Notes: generated by a model not told the origin, from the sequence alone. Shown: positions 27,024 to 35,707, numbered from the stretch's first letter. The stretch is 64,000 nucleotides of DNA from Desulfonatronum thiosulfatophilum (GCF_900104215.1 NZ_FMXO01000016.1:1-64000), one strand, 5' to 3'. Numbers and translations are program-made.

Positions 27024-27442
27024 AGCTGAAGCATCGTTTTCTCCTGGACACAAACATCCTTTCGGATCTCGTCCGACATCCCCAGGGCATTGTTGCGCAG
27101 CGCATTCGTGAACATGGCGAGCAGGCTGTTTTCACATCCATAATTGTTGCCTGTGAACTGCGCTTCGGCGCCGCCAAGCGCAACGCTCCAAGGCTGTCCG
27201 CGCAGGTTGAAGCAATTCTCGCCGCCATGGACGTTCTGCCTCTCGAGCCGCCGGCGGATGAACAATATGCCCGGTTGCGTTTGCATCTGGAGCAGAACGG
27301 GTCCCCCATCGGCCCCAATGACATGCTTATCGCGGCTCAAGCTCTTGCCGAGGACTCCATTCTCGTGTCCGCGAATACGAAAGAGTTTCGTCACGTTCCC
27401 GGCCTCGTGACGGTTGATTGGCTTGAAAGCGATCCTTCCTGA
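27020..27442 (+). CDS. vapC: VapC-type PIN-domain ribonuclease toxin
   Basis: A 140-residue PIN-domain protein with the acidic residues expected: FLLDTNILSDLVR (D), SIIVACELRFGA (E), and GPNDMLIAAQAL then ANTKEF. It cleaves RNA (often tRNA or rRNA) when the antitoxin is lost. It overlaps vapB by four bases. The pair sits between a Fe-S gene and the first arsR; it may stabilise the arsenic island. Confidence 0.92.
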   Translation: MKLKHRFLLDTNILSDLVRHPQGIVAQRIREHGEQAVFTSIIVACELRFGAAKRNAPRLSAQVEAILAAMDVLPLEPPADEQYARLRLHLEQNGSPIGPNDMLIAAQALAEDSILVSANTKEFRHVPGLVTVDWLESDPS

Positions 27443-27674
27443 CCCCTTACATTAATTCGGGCTGGGCTCTTTCCCATGCGGAACTTTTGCCTTCGAGTCG
27501 GAGGGGCGAGCCGCAGTTGCGTGAAGACGCATCATCAATGTGTTGGAAAAAGCCCGTGAAGCCTTCACGGCCATCGGTTCTCTGGGATGTGCAGCCCGGA
27601 GTCTTGACGGACATCAAAGCCATGGCTATTTTTCATTTCGTCTTTTAGCTATATAAATATTTAAGGAGCCATCC

Positions 27675-28046
27675 ATGGAATCCACACTTGCCATGACCAA
27701 AGGGCTGGCAGACGGGAATAGAATGCGGATTGTGGCCGCGCTCATGGAGCATGATGAGCTGTGCGCCTGCCAGTTGACCGAGATGCTCGGCCTGGCCGGG
27801 GCCACGGTCTCCAGGCACTTGAGCATCCTGCTGGCTGCCCGCATGGTCCGGAACCGAAAGCAGGGCCGCTGGATTTACTATCGCCTGGCTGAGCAATTCC
27901 CAAAAATGTTGCAACTATGGTTGAAGGAATCCTTGGTCTCGTCGCCAGATATTCAAGCGGACAGAGAAAGCCTGAAGACCGTCCTGGCCTGCGATCCGGA
28001 TGAACTGTGCCGTCGTCAGAGAAAAGGTGCGGAATGTTCCGCGTAG
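27675..28046 (+). CDS. arsR: ArsR-family arsenic-responsive repressor 1
   Basis: A 123-residue winged-helix regulator. It has C30-A-C32 in [11 protein letters not shown], the As(III)-binding site at the start of the recognition helix, and [15 protein letters not shown] as the DNA helix. As(III) binding should release DNA. GGAGCCATCC precedes the ATG. It is followed by acr3 28 bases later, so arsR-acr3 is one unit and probably self-regulated. The AT-rich segment TATATAAATATTTAAGGAG just upstream may hold its operator. Confidence 0.9.
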   Translation: MESTLAMTKGLADGNRMRIVAALMEHDELCACQLTEMLGLAGATVSRHLSILLAARMVRNRKQGRWIYYRLAEQFPKMLQLWLKESLVSSPDIQADRESLKTVLACDPDELCRRQRKGAECSA

Positions 28047-28074
28047 AGTTTCAATTCATTTTGAGGAGCGTGCA

Positions 28075-29187
28075 ATGAGCGAATCCGTTGCCAAACAGAT
28101 GTCCTTTCTGGACCGCTACCTGACCCTGTGGATTTTTCTGGCCATGATCGTGGGCGTGGGGGCCGGATATCTTTTCCCGGTCATTCCTGACTTTATCGGC
28201 CTTTTCCAGATCGGCAACACCAACATTCCCATTGCCATCGGCCTGATCGTAATGATGTACCCGCCCCTGGCCAAGGTTCAGTACGACAAGATGCACCTGG
28301 TTTTCCGCCATACCCGGGTGCTGGTGCTGTCCCTGGTCCAGAACTGGATCATCGGCCCGATTCTAATGTTCCTTTTGGCCGTGACCTTCCTCTCCGGCCA
28401 TCATGAATACATGGTCGGCCTGATCCTCATCGGCCTGGCCCGGTGCATCGCCATGGTCATCGTCTGGAACGACCTGGCCAAGGGCGACCGGGAATACTGC
28501 GCCGGACTGGTGGCCTTCAACTCGGTCTTTCAGATCCTGCTCTTCTCGGTCTACGCCTACCTCTTTCTGACCGTGTTTCCCGGGTGGCTGGGCTTCGAGG
28601 GAACCCTCGTGGACATTACCATGAAGGAAATCGCCATCAGCGTGCTGATCTACCTGGGGCTTCCCTTTGCCGGCGGCATCTTCTCCAGGCTCTACGGAGT
28701 CCGGGCCAAGGGCGAGCAGTGGTACCAGGAAAAATTCGTACCCTTCATCAGCCCCTTCACCCTGATCGCCCTGCTCTTCACCATCGTTGTCATGTTTTCC
28801 CTCAAGGGCGAGTACATCGTGCAGCTGCCCTTTGACGTGGTCCGGGTGGCTGTTCCGCTGCTGATCTACTTCCTGGTCATGTTCGTAATATCCTTTTTTC
28901 TGTCTATGAAATTCAATGCCACCTACGAGCAGTCCACCTCGCTGAGCTTCACCGCGGCCTCCAACAACTTCGAGCTGGCCATCGCCGTGGCCATCGGCGT
29001 GTTCGGCATTCATTCCGGCGTGGCCTTTGCCGCGGTAATCGGGCCGCTGGTGGAGGTGCCCGTGCTCATCGGTCTCGTCCACGTGGCCCTGTGGTTCAAG
29101 CGCAAGTACTTCCCCTTCGCCGTGCATACGCCCACCGGAGTCTGCCATGTGACCTGCAAGCCGGTCGAGGTGGAGGCGAAGTCTTAG
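28075..29187 (+). CDS. acr3: ACR3-family arsenite efflux permease
   Basis: A 370-residue inner-membrane carrier with about ten helices. Marks of ACR3 are [34 protein letters not shown] with the Cys important for As(III) transport, and [17 protein letters not shown]. It exports As(III), driven by the proton gradient. The ATG at 28075 has TTGAGGAGCGTGCA upstream. It follows arsR and ends in a hairpin at 29214. It removes the As(III) formed by arsC in the cytoplasm, or taken up from outside. Confidence 0.95.
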   Translation: MSESVAKQMSFLDRYLTLWIFLAMIVGVGAGYLFPVIPDFIGLFQIGNTNIPIAIGLIVMMYPPLAKVQYDKMHLVFRHTRVLVLSLVQNWIIGPILMFLLAVTFLSGHHEYMVGLILIGLARCIAMVIVWNDLAKGDREYCAGLVAFNSVFQILLFSVYAYLFLTVFPGWLGFEGTLVDITMKEIAISVLIYLGLPFAGGIFSRLYGVRAKGEQWYQEKFVPFISPFTLIALLFTIVVMFSLKGEYIVQLPFDVVRVAVPLLIYFLVMFVISFFLSMKFNATYEQSTSLSFTAASNNFELAIAVAIGVFGIHSGVAFAAVIGPLVEVPVLIGLVHVALWFKRKYFPFAVHTPTGVCHVTCKPVEVEAKS

Positions 29188-29213
29188 CACGAGAAATCCG
29201 CTCAAAGCGACAT

Positions 29214-29245
29214 CCCGCTCCGGCACGCGTTACTGCCGGAGTGGG
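29214..29245 (+). terminator. Hairpin after acr3
   Basis: CCCGCTCCGGCA pairs with TGCCGGAGTGGG across an eight-base loop, 26 bases after the acr3 stop. There is no strong T run behind it, so it is a weak terminator or 3' protection hairpin. Confidence 0.5.
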
Positions 29246-29320
29246 TACTGAAGGATTGAAAAATTGTATGTGGTAAACAAACCCAAGCCATTGGACGTGC
29301 ACATTTGACGATCGATGATC

Positions 29321-29340
29321 ATTTGGCTAATTTGCCAAAT
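29321..29340. promoter_or_regulatory. Candidate ArsR operator before arsR2
   Basis: ATTTGGCTAATTTGCCAAAT: arms ATTTGGC and GCCAAAT are perfectly inverted with a six-base spacer. It ends 25 bases before the arsR2 start, a normal place for an autoregulatory operator. The motif is not found before arsR1, so the two repressors may read different sites. Confidence 0.5.
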
Positions 29341-29365
29341 ATCAAAAACAGGAACAGGACGCGTA

Positions 29366-29731
29366 ATGCAAAAGAATGAATTTCGATCCAGAATCTTTAA
29401 GGCTCTGGGCCATCCCAGCCGGATTTTGCTGGTGGACGCCCTGTTTGCCGGGGAACGCTGCGTCTGTGAACTTCGCGAACTCGTCGGAGCGGACGTTTCC
29501 ACCGTTTCCAAGCACTTGTCCGTGCTCAAGGAGGCCGGCATCGTGGGCTGCGAAAAACGCGGAGCCAATGTGTATTATTATCTGCGCATGGAGTGCGTGA
29601 AAGGATTTCTTAGCTGCGTGGACCGTTTCAATGCCCGCAGGATCGAGGAACATGCGTGCATATTGTGCGGCGACCGAAGGCAGGATTCAGAACACAATAA
29701 TCGGCATATGGTTGCGAATCAAAAACATTGA
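29366..29731 (+). CDS. arsR: ArsR-family arsenic-responsive repressor 2
   Basis: A 121-residue ArsR-type protein with C32-V-C34 in ERCVCELREL and STVSKHLSVLKEAGIV as recognition helix. An added CILCGD near the end may be a second metal site. The ATG at 29366 is chosen for GGAACAGGA upstream and family length; the frame is open further upstream. It opens a run of five genes (two thioredoxins, CcdA, another thioredoxin, and a permease) in the same direction, with gaps below about 110 bases. Confidence 0.9.
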   Translation: MQKNEFRSRIFKALGHPSRILLVDALFAGERCVCELRELVGADVSTVSKHLSVLKEAGIVGCEKRGANVYYYLRMECVKGFLSCVDRFNARRIEEHACILCGDRRQDSEHNNRHMVANQKH

Positions 29732-29749
29732 ACCAGAAGAGGAGATTTT

Positions 29750-29983
29750 ATGAAAATCAAGGTATTAGGTCCAGGCTGCCCCAAGTGTGCGGAGGCGTTG
29801 CGCGTTGTCACGGATGCCGTGGCCGAGTCCGGCAAGCCCGTGGAAGTGGAAAAGGTCACGGACATGCAGGAATTCATGCGGTACGGCGTGTTCAGCACTC
29901 CGGCCATCGTGGTGGACGACACGGTCAAGGTCGTAGGCAAGTTGCCGACCAAGAAAGACGTTCTCGGCTGGATCAACGGATAA
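29750..29983 (+). CDS. Redox-active disulfide protein (thioredoxin_3 family)
   Basis: A 77-residue cytoplasmic thioredoxin/glutaredoxin-like protein with C10-P-K-C13 (GPGCPKC) and the cis-Pro STPAIVVDD. It matches the MTH895/TM0996 group, often encoded beside ArsP-type permeases. It has no signal. AGGAGATTTT precedes the ATG. It may hold or hand over As(III), or reduce arsenic-binding thiols for the permease system. Its stop overlaps the next ATG (TAATG). Confidence 0.85.
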   Translation: MKIKVLGPGCPKCAEALRVVTDAVAESGKPVEVEKVTDMQEFMRYGVFSTPAIVVDDTVKVVGKLPTKKDVLGWING

Positions 29984-30414
29984 TGAGCTTTCTTTTTCAG
30001 CCCGAGCGCTTTCAGCCACGAATGAAGACCGTCTGCTCGAAAGTCAGGCCACTGCTGTTTTGCCTCATGGCGTTGCTGGTGAGCATTACCATTCCAGCTT
30101 GGGCCGAGGAGGAGGCGCCGCCAGAAGCGCCGGTGCCAGGCATGGTCACCGTGGCCAGTTTCGGTGCCAAAAACTGCGTTCCATGCCGATTGATGGTGCC
30201 CATCCGTGAGGAGCTTCAGCGGGAATACGAAGGGCGGGCGGCAATCGTTTTCATCGATCTGCACCGCCACTTCACCTTGATTGACCATTACGCCATCCAG
30301 GTCATCCCCACGTTGATCTTCTACGATCAAAACGGCAACGAAGCGAAGCGGCACATCGGATTCATGGACAAAAAGTCCATCGAGGCTGAAATGGCCAAGC
30401 TCGGCGTTGAATAG
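29983..30414 (+). CDS. Exported thioredoxin-like protein
   Basis: A 143-residue protein. A hydrophobic segment LLFCLMALLVSITIPAWA (residues ~24-41) is an N-terminal signal or anchor. The thioredoxin domain has CVPC at residues 65-68 (NCVPCRLM) and the VIPTLIFYDQNG cis-Pro region. It should work in the periplasm, reduced by the CcdA encoded immediately after (eight-base gap). ATG at 29983 shares two bases with the stop of the previous gene. Confidence 0.85.
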   Translation: MSFLFQPERFQPRMKTVCSKVRPLLFCLMALLVSITIPAWAEEEAPPEAPVPGMVTVASFGAKNCVPCRLMVPIREELQREYEGRAAIVFIDLHRHFTLIDHYAIQVIPTLIFYDQNGNEAKRHIGFMDKKSIEAEMAKLGVE

Positions 30415-30421
30415 GTTTTTT

Positions 30422-31126
30422 ATGGACCAGTTTTTCATCACCTTGAACATGTGGATCACCAGCGGAACGGGCTTTGCCATGGCCGGAAGTTTTTTATGGG
30501 GCATGGTCAGCGTGTTCTTCAGCCCTTGCCATCTGGCCTCCATCCCGCTCATCGTCGGCTACGTGGCCGGACAGAACAAACTCATCGAGGGCCGTGCCGC
30601 CGCCGGATACGCCGGGCTTTTCTCGTTCGGCCTGTTTATAACAATTGCCCTGGTGGGCATTGTCACCGCTCTTTTGGGAAGAATGCTGGGCGACATCGGT
30701 CCCTGGTGGACCATCCTGGTCGGGTTGATCCTGATCTGGGTCGCCTTGGACATGCTCGGCGTGTCCAGGTGTTCGATGTCCACGGGACTGATGAGCAAGC
30801 TCAAGGTCAGCGGGCTTTCCGGAGCCCTGATTCTGGGGCTGGCCTATGGTGTACTCTCCGGCTCCTGCACCTTCGGCTTCATTGCCCCGATTCTGGCCAT
30901 CATCACCATTCAGGAGCAGTTCGCCAACGGCATTCTGCTGATCGTGCTCTTCGGAATCGGCCATTGCATCCCCATTGTCATCGCCGGCAGCTCCACGGCG
31001 CTTGTCCGGCGCATCCTGGAAAGCCGATCCATGGCCACAGGCGGCCTGTGGTTCAAGCGAGGCGCGGGTACGCTCATCGGCCTGCTGGGGCTGTACTTCA
31101 TCGCCCTGCCGTTCCTGGAAATCTAG
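30422..31126 (+). CDS. ccdA: CcdA-like thiol:disulfide membrane carrier
   Basis: A 234-residue protein with six helices of the CcdA/DsbD type. The redox cysteines are in FFSPCHLASIPLIVGY and SGSCTFGFIAP. The frame could also begin at a TTG at 30407 inside the previous gene; the ATG at 30422 is taken because nothing before it is membrane-like. It carries electrons from the cytoplasm to the exported thioredoxins on both sides. It is a paralogue of the membrane part of the fusion at 15650 (the motif W-G-(V/M)-x-S then SPCHLA and IPLIVGY is shared). Confidence 0.85.
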   Translation: MDQFFITLNMWITSGTGFAMAGSFLWGMVSVFFSPCHLASIPLIVGYVAGQNKLIEGRAAAGYAGLFSFGLFITIALVGIVTALLGRMLGDIGPWWTILVGLILIWVALDMLGVSRCSMSTGLMSKLKVSGLSGALILGLAYGVLSGSCTFGFIAPILAIITIQEQFANGILLIVLFGIGHCIPIVIAGSSTALVRRILESRSMATGGLWFKRGAGTLIGLLGLYFIALPFLEI

Positions 31127-31158
31127 AACCAACGATACGTCATGAATAAGGAATTGCA

Positions 31159-31641
31159 ATGAGTTCAAAAACAATAATCGGCATAGTGGTTGTCCTGGTC
31201 GCCCTGCTCGGAACCATTGTGCTGATCCATCAGCACCAGGCGGACCAGCTCAACGATACGGCCGCCGTGGACCTCCAATCTTTGGGGGAACAGTCCGCCC
31301 ACGAATCGAACATCGAACTGGACCAGAGTCTGCTGCCGGGCAACCCATCCCCCCTGCCGCGCCTAGTGGATCTGGGAGCGGACAATTGCCTGCCCTGCAA
31401 GATGATGGCCCCGATCCTCCAGGAATTGAAGGTCGAATACGCCCACCTCTTCGCCACGCATTTCATCGACGTTTGGAAGAATCCGGCAGCTGGCCGACAA
31501 TTCAGCGTGCGCATGATTCCGACCCAGATTTTCTATGATGCCGAAGGCAAGGAACTCTTTCGCCACGAAGGCTTCATGTCCAAGCAGGACATCTTGCGGC
31601 AATGGCGACGGTTGGGGATCGAGGTGGAGGCGACAGGCTGA
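31159..31641 (+). CDS. Membrane-anchored periplasmic thioredoxin
   Basis: A 160-residue protein: one N-terminal helix (IIGIVVVLVALLGTIVLI) without a clear cleavage site, a linker, and a thioredoxin domain with C77-L-P-C80 and MIPTQIFYDAEG. It ends HEGFMSKQDILRQWRRLGI, which closely resembles NEGFLAKHHILEQWRELGM in the Trx-CcdA fusion at 15650. So this gene together with ccdA (30422) is the split form of that fusion. It is likely reduced by CcdA. Confidence 0.85.
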   Translation: MSSKTIIGIVVVLVALLGTIVLIHQHQADQLNDTAAVDLQSLGEQSAHESNIELDQSLLPGNPSPLPRLVDLGADNCLPCKMMAPILQELKVEYAHLFATHFIDVWKNPAAGRQFSVRMIPTQIFYDAEGKELFRHEGFMSKQDILRQWRRLGIEVEATG

Positions 31642-31747
31642 GGGGGTCATCCTTGAAACCCGCCTCTCGGGAGACGCTCCAGGGCTTTATTACTCCTGAT
31701 CTGCTCCGTTATTTCAAATATGCACATCCGATGAACAAGGCGCACAC

Positions 31748-33046
31748 ATGAACTGGAAATCCGAATGGAAGCCACTGGCCGCCATCGTGGTCGTTTTTAT
31801 GGCCATATTCTACCTGCCCGTGGGCGAGCCTCGTTTTGACAATGCCGTTCAGGAGGCGCTGCACCTGGCTCGCTGGTACGCTCAGGAGCACGTCCTGCTC
31901 TGCCTGATCCCGGCCTTTTTCATCGCCGGCGCCATCGGGGTGTTCGTCAGCCAGAGCTCCATCCTGCGCTACCTTGGCCCCCAGGCGAACAAGGCCTGCG
32001 CCTACGGCGTGGCATCCTGTTCCGGCTCCATTCTGGCCGTCTGCTCCTGCACCATCTTGCCCCTGTTCGCGGGCATCTACCGGATGGGCGCGGGCATCGG
32101 CCCGGCCACGGCATTTCTGTATTCCGGGCCGGCCATCAACATCCTGGCCATCGTGCTCACGGCCCAGGTTCTCGGCCCGGAACTGGGCATAGCCCGGGCT
32201 GTGGGCGCCATCTTTTTTGCCGTGGTCATCGGCCTGATCATGCACATGCTTTATCGCCGGGAAGAGGCGGACAAGACCGCAAATATGGTTCTGCCCGATG
32301 AAGAGCCCAAGCGCGGACTTGGCCAAAACGGACTCTATTTCCTGAGCATGATCGGCATTCTGGTCTTCGCCAACTGGGGTGCGCCCAGTGAAGGAGCCGG
32401 AATCTGGCAGACCATTTACGCGAACAAATGGTTGCTTACGGCCATATCCGGACTGGGTCTGGCCGTTATCCTGCCCGCGTGGTTCGGACTGCCCTGGTCC
32501 CGGATGTTCATGGTCGTGCTGCCCACTGCCGCTCTGGCCCTTGCATTTCCGGGCCTGCCGATTCTGGCTTTCACGGCCGGGTTTGTCGGCCTGTCCATGG
32601 TGATCAGCACCCGGGAGGACGAACTGGGTCAGTGGTTTTCCACATCCTGGATCTTTGCCAAGCAAATTCTGCCCCTGCTGTTCATTGGCGTACTGGCGGC
32701 CGGACTGCTGCTCGGGCGTCCGGGCGAAGAGGGGCTGATCCCCTCGGCCTGGGTCAGCGCGGCCGTGGGCGGCAATTCCCTTGGGGCGAACTTCTTCGCC
32801 TCTTTTGCCGGGGCGTTCATGTACTTCGCCACCCTGACCGAAGTGCCCATTCTTGAGGGGCTGCTGGGCAGCGGCATGGGCAAGGGGCCGGCCTTGGCCC
32901 TGCTTCTGGCCGGACCGGCCTTGAGCCTGCCAAACATTCTGGTCATCCGCAGCGTCATCGGCACGCAAAAAACCCTGGTCTTCGTCAGCCTAGTGATTGT
33001 CATGGCCACCATCAGCGGGATGATCTACGGTCATTTCTGGGGATAG
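31748..33046 (+). CDS. arsP: ArsP-type permease (PF03773 family)
   Basis: A 432-residue inner-membrane permease with about ten helices. Family marks are ASCSGSILAVCSCTILPLFAGIY (its first part shows the metal-relevant cysteines), YSGPAINILAI and GGNSLGANFFASFAGAFMYF. ArsP exports trivalent organoarsenicals; close relatives of unknown substrate are common beside thioredoxin_3 genes. The ATG at 31748 is weakly supported by upstream GGCGCAC. It ends the arsR2 operon. The exact substrate (inorganic As(III), methylated arsenic, or another thiophile) is uncertain. Confidence 0.8.
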   Translation: MNWKSEWKPLAAIVVVFMAIFYLPVGEPRFDNAVQEALHLARWYAQEHVLLCLIPAFFIAGAIGVFVSQSSILRYLGPQANKACAYGVASCSGSILAVCSCTILPLFAGIYRMGAGIGPATAFLYSGPAINILAIVLTAQVLGPELGIARAVGAIFFAVVIGLIMHMLYRREEADKTANMVLPDEEPKRGLGQNGLYFLSMIGILVFANWGAPSEGAGIWQTIYANKWLLTAISGLGLAVILPAWFGLPWSRMFMVVLPTAALALAFPGLPILAFTAGFVGLSMVISTREDELGQWFSTSWIFAKQILPLLFIGVLAAGLLLGRPGEEGLIPSAWVSAAVGGNSLGANFFASFAGAFMYFATLTEVPILEGLLGSGMGKGPALALLLAGPALSLPNILVIRSVIGTQKTLVFVSLVIVMATISGMIYGHFWG

Positions 33047-33099
33047 TGACATATTCCTGTGACCCTGTCAGAACAAACAAGAAAGTTTGAACCGCAAAG

Positions 33100-33277
33100 A
33101 CGCCAAGAACGCAAAGTTTAAGACCTTGCAGAAGTTGTCCAAAACCGGGCAACGGTTTTGGACAAGGCCCCCTTTTCATTTGCCGCTACCCGGCAAATGA
33201 AAAAACTTCCTGCCTTCCTTGCGACCTTTGCGCCTCGAGCGAAGCGGGCGGTTCAAATATCTTCTGTTTGGGTTGCG
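33100..33277. repeat. Repeat family 2 element, copy 2 (left flank of arsC-nagZ)
   Basis: About 178 bases. It has internal palindromes TTGTCCAAAACC/GGTTTTGGACAA and TTTCATTTGCCG/CGGCAAATGAAA, and ends in CGAAGCGGGCGGTTC, AAATATC and GGGTTGCG. The complement of the whole unit is found again at 34990-35166. The copies are about 90 percent alike by eye and point in opposite directions. Confidence 0.85.
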
Positions 33278-33318
33278 TTAGTTCGCCAACATCCAACAGG
33301 AAATCCAAGGAGGTTGTC

Positions 33319-33765
33319 ATGTCCAAAAAGCGTGTTCTGTTTCTCTGCACGGGCAACTCCTGCCGCAGCCAGATGGCTGAAGGCTGGACCAGGCATCTGA
33401 AAAACGATTCCATTGAAGTCTATTCCGCGGGCATTGAAAAACACGGCCTCAACCCCCTGGCCGTGAAGGTCATGGCCGAAGCCGGGGTGGACATCAGTTC
33501 ACAGGCCTCAAAAACCCTAGATGATCTTCCGGACCTGGAATTCGATTACGTGATCACCCTCTGCGGGCACGCCCAGGAGACATGCCCGTTCTTCCCGGCC
33601 AAAACCGCGAGGCTCCATGTGGGCTTCGACGATCCGCCCACGCTTGCCAAGACCGCTCGCAATGAAGAAGAGGCTCTGGACCACTACCGCCGGGTGCGCG
33701 ATGAAATCCGCGACTATGTGCGGACCCTGCCCGAATCCCTCGGCGATATCCCGGAAGGGGCATAA
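33319..33765 (+). CDS. arsC: Arsenate reductase ArsC, thioredoxin-coupled type
   Basis: A 148-residue cytoplasmic reductase of the low-molecular-weight phosphatase fold. The P-loop LCTGNSCRSQ has Cys10, and LCGHAQETC gives Cys82 and Cys89, exactly the numbering of the Bacillus/Staphylococcus enzymes. Cys10 attacks arsenate; the disulfide then passes to Cys82-Cys89 and is reduced by thioredoxin. AAGGAGGTTGTC precedes the ATG. It gives detoxification in addition to the respiratory ArrA, with Acr3 exporting the product. It and nagZ lie between two inverted repeats. Confidence 0.95.
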   Translation: MSKKRVLFLCTGNSCRSQMAEGWTRHLKNDSIEVYSAGIEKHGLNPLAVKVMAEAGVDISSQASKTLDDLPDLEFDYVITLCGHAQETCPFFPAKTARLHVGFDDPPTLAKTARNEEEALDHYRRVRDEIRDYVRTLPESLGDIPEGA

Positions 33766-33771
33766 CCTGAG

Positions 33772-34971
33772 GTGGAGAAATCACTTCTCAAAATAATGCT
33801 TCTTCCTCAAGGATCTGATCCACGCTTCTGGCGCTTTCTTCGATATCTGGCGATATCCTTGCTCGGCCTCTCTCTGTTGTCCGTCGCGGCCGAAGCGCGA
33901 TTGGACGTGCCTTTGGAGACAAAAATCGGCCAGATGCTGCTGGTTGGCTTTCGCGGTTTGGAAGTGGACGACGCATCTCCCATTGTCCAGGACATCCAAT
34001 CAGGACGAATCGGCGGCGTGATCTTGTTTGATCATGACAAGGCCCTGAACAGCCCGGAGCGCAATATTGCTTCGCCCGAGCAGCTAAAAAGGCTGGTGGC
34101 CAACCTCCAGGCCATGGACCCGGACATGCCGCTTTTTGTGGTTATCGATCAGGAGGGCGGTCGGGCCAGTCGTCTCCAGGAAGAATTCGGCTTTTCCCCC
34201 ACGGACTCCCAGCAATGGCTCGGAAACCGGAACGATCCGGCCCTTACGGCCCGGCAGACCGCGCAGACTCTGGCTGAACTGGGAATCAACGTGAATCTGG
34301 CGCCAGTAGTGGATGTGAACGTGAATCCGGACAGCCCTGTCATTGGCAGGTTGGAGCGCAGTTTTTCAGCCGATCCGAAGGTCGTTGCCGAACATGCCCT
34401 GGAAGTGCTGGTCATGCATCAGCTCGAGGGTGTTTTTTGCGCTCTCAAACATTTTCCCGGCCTTGGCAGCTCCACTGCGGATAAGCACCTTGGCTTCATC
34501 GACGTGACCGAAACCTGGTCCAATGTTGAACTCGAACCCTACCGGAAAATTCTTGGCTCATATGGCGCGGACATGGTCATGGCCGCCCATGTCTTTAACG
34601 CCGCACTCGACCCGGATTGGCCGGCGACCCTCTCCATCTCCACCATCCAGGGCCTGCTGCGCGACCAGATGGGCTATTCGGGGGTGGTTGTCGCCGACGA
34701 CATGCAGATGCAGGCCATCACCGATAACTATCCCCTGGAAATAGTTCTGGAACGCACCATCCTGGCCGGGACGGACATTATCATGTTCGGCAACAACCTG
34801 ACTTATGACGGGCATATCGCGGAACAGGCCTTGGACATCATCGTCAAGCTGGTCCGGGAAGGCCGCGTGCCCGAATCGCGAATCAACGAATCCTACAACA
34901 GGATCATGCATCTCAAAAACCGGCTGGTGGACCGGGGTGACCAGGACTGCAGGCTCTGCGACGCATATTGA
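33772..34971 (+). CDS. nagZ: Beta-N-acetylhexosaminidase NagZ-like (GH3)
   Basis: A 399-residue glycoside hydrolase family 3 enzyme that removes N-acetylglucosamine from peptidoglycan fragments. It has KIGQMLLVGFRG at the start of the barrel, VIDQEGGRASRL, GINVNLAPVVDVN, ALKHFPGLGSSTADKHLGF (His/Asp general acid loop) and VVADDMQMQAI (Asp nucleophile). A hydrophobic segment (residues ~22-41) indicates export or membrane anchoring, unlike cytoplasmic NagZ of enterobacteria. The start is a GTG at 33772; an ATG at 33796 is the alternative. It is seven bases after arsC but unrelated in function. Confidence 0.88.
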   Translation: MEKSLLKIMLLPQGSDPRFWRFLRYLAISLLGLSLLSVAAEARLDVPLETKIGQMLLVGFRGLEVDDASPIVQDIQSGRIGGVILFDHDKALNSPERNIASPEQLKRLVANLQAMDPDMPLFVVIDQEGGRASRLQEEFGFSPTDSQQWLGNRNDPALTARQTAQTLAELGINVNLAPVVDVNVNPDSPVIGRLERSFSADPKVVAEHALEVLVMHQLEGVFCALKHFPGLGSSTADKHLGFIDVTETWSNVELEPYRKILGSYGADMVMAAHVFNAALDPDWPATLSISTIQGLLRDQMGYSGVVVADDMQMQAITDNYPLEIVLERTILAGTDIIMFGNNLTYDGHIAEQALDIIVKLVREGRVPESRINESYNRIMHLKNRLVDRGDQDCRLCDAY

Positions 34972-34989
34972 TCTAACGCGTACCAAGCC

Positions 34990-35166
34990 CGCAACCCAAA
35001 CAGAAGATATTTGAACCGCCCGCTTCGCTCAAGTCGCAAAGGTCGCCAAGGAAGGAAGTTTTTTCATTTGTCGGGTAGCGGCAAATGAAAAGGGGGCCTG
35101 TCCAAAACCGTTACCCGGTTTTGAACAACTTCTGCAACGATCTTAAACTATACGTTCTTGGCGCAC
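34990..35166. repeat. Repeat family 2 element, copy 3 (right flank, inverted)
   Basis: The inverted partner of 33100-33277. It runs CGCAACCCAAACAGAAGATA, then GAACCGCCCGCTTCGCTC, a CATTTGTCGG..CGGCAAATG hairpin, a GTCCAAAACC..GGTTTTGAAC hairpin, and ends TTCTTGGCG. Together the pair brackets arsC-nagZ at about 1.7 kb distance. Confidence 0.85.
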
Positions 35167-35203
35167 CGTGCCCATAGGATTATCCCCATGAAAAATAATT
35201 CGC

Positions 35204-35290
35204 GTAACTATTCACCAGCGGTCCGGCTTGTCTCGTTTTTCGCATCGCAACTCCTTCGTCGGCTTCGTAGCATCGAACCGTTGCGTTAAC
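35204..35290. repeat. Palindromic repeat family 1, copy D (half element)
   Basis: It starts GTAACTATTC, then GTCCGGCTTGTCTCG, and goes on with GCAACTCCTTCGTCGGCTTCGTAGCATC. This is the reverse complement of the right half of copies B and C. The other half is missing. It lies inside a 736-base spacer (34972-35707) that otherwise holds only copy 3 of family 2. Confidence 0.7.
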
Positions 35291-35707
35291 TGGGACAGCA
35301 TTTAGGCGCCTCCCTGCTGAAAGCGCCGGCCGGACTCGTACACGACGAGCAGGGACATGGGGCACGAGTACGAGCAGCCAGGGCAGAGCCGGAGTGAGCC
35401 ATTCATAGTCTCGGCCCGCGAGGAGCATGACCAGAAACGAAACTGCGAGTACGAACATGAAAAGCTATCAGTTAGGCCAGCGTCGATGCTCCTGGTCGAT
35501 GCGACAAATTATCCATGTTCCTCTGCATCAGCGTGAAGCCTTCACGAATAAGGAAGTTTACGATTTGACCCCTCTGTGACAACGGCTTACTCTTCAACAA
35601 TGAAACCTATACCACAATGTTGAGCTATTTGACGGCGACATCGGACATGCGATCTTGATCACGATCAACGCTTGCCGCAATCCGGATTTTGAAAAAGGGA
35701 GAATTCC

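Noticed and set aside
31709..32968. 419-residue frame opposite the permease gene
   Set aside because: Very rich in Gly, Gln and Asp from reversed GC-rich membrane codons; no domain and no start signal.
35180..35458. Small membrane-like frame on the minus strand (possible DUF2933 fragment)
   Set aside because: The start LLVMLLAGRD-like helix and LPWLL segment hint at DUF2933, but the frame is lost after about 40 residues and half of it lies in repeat copy D; too weak to call.
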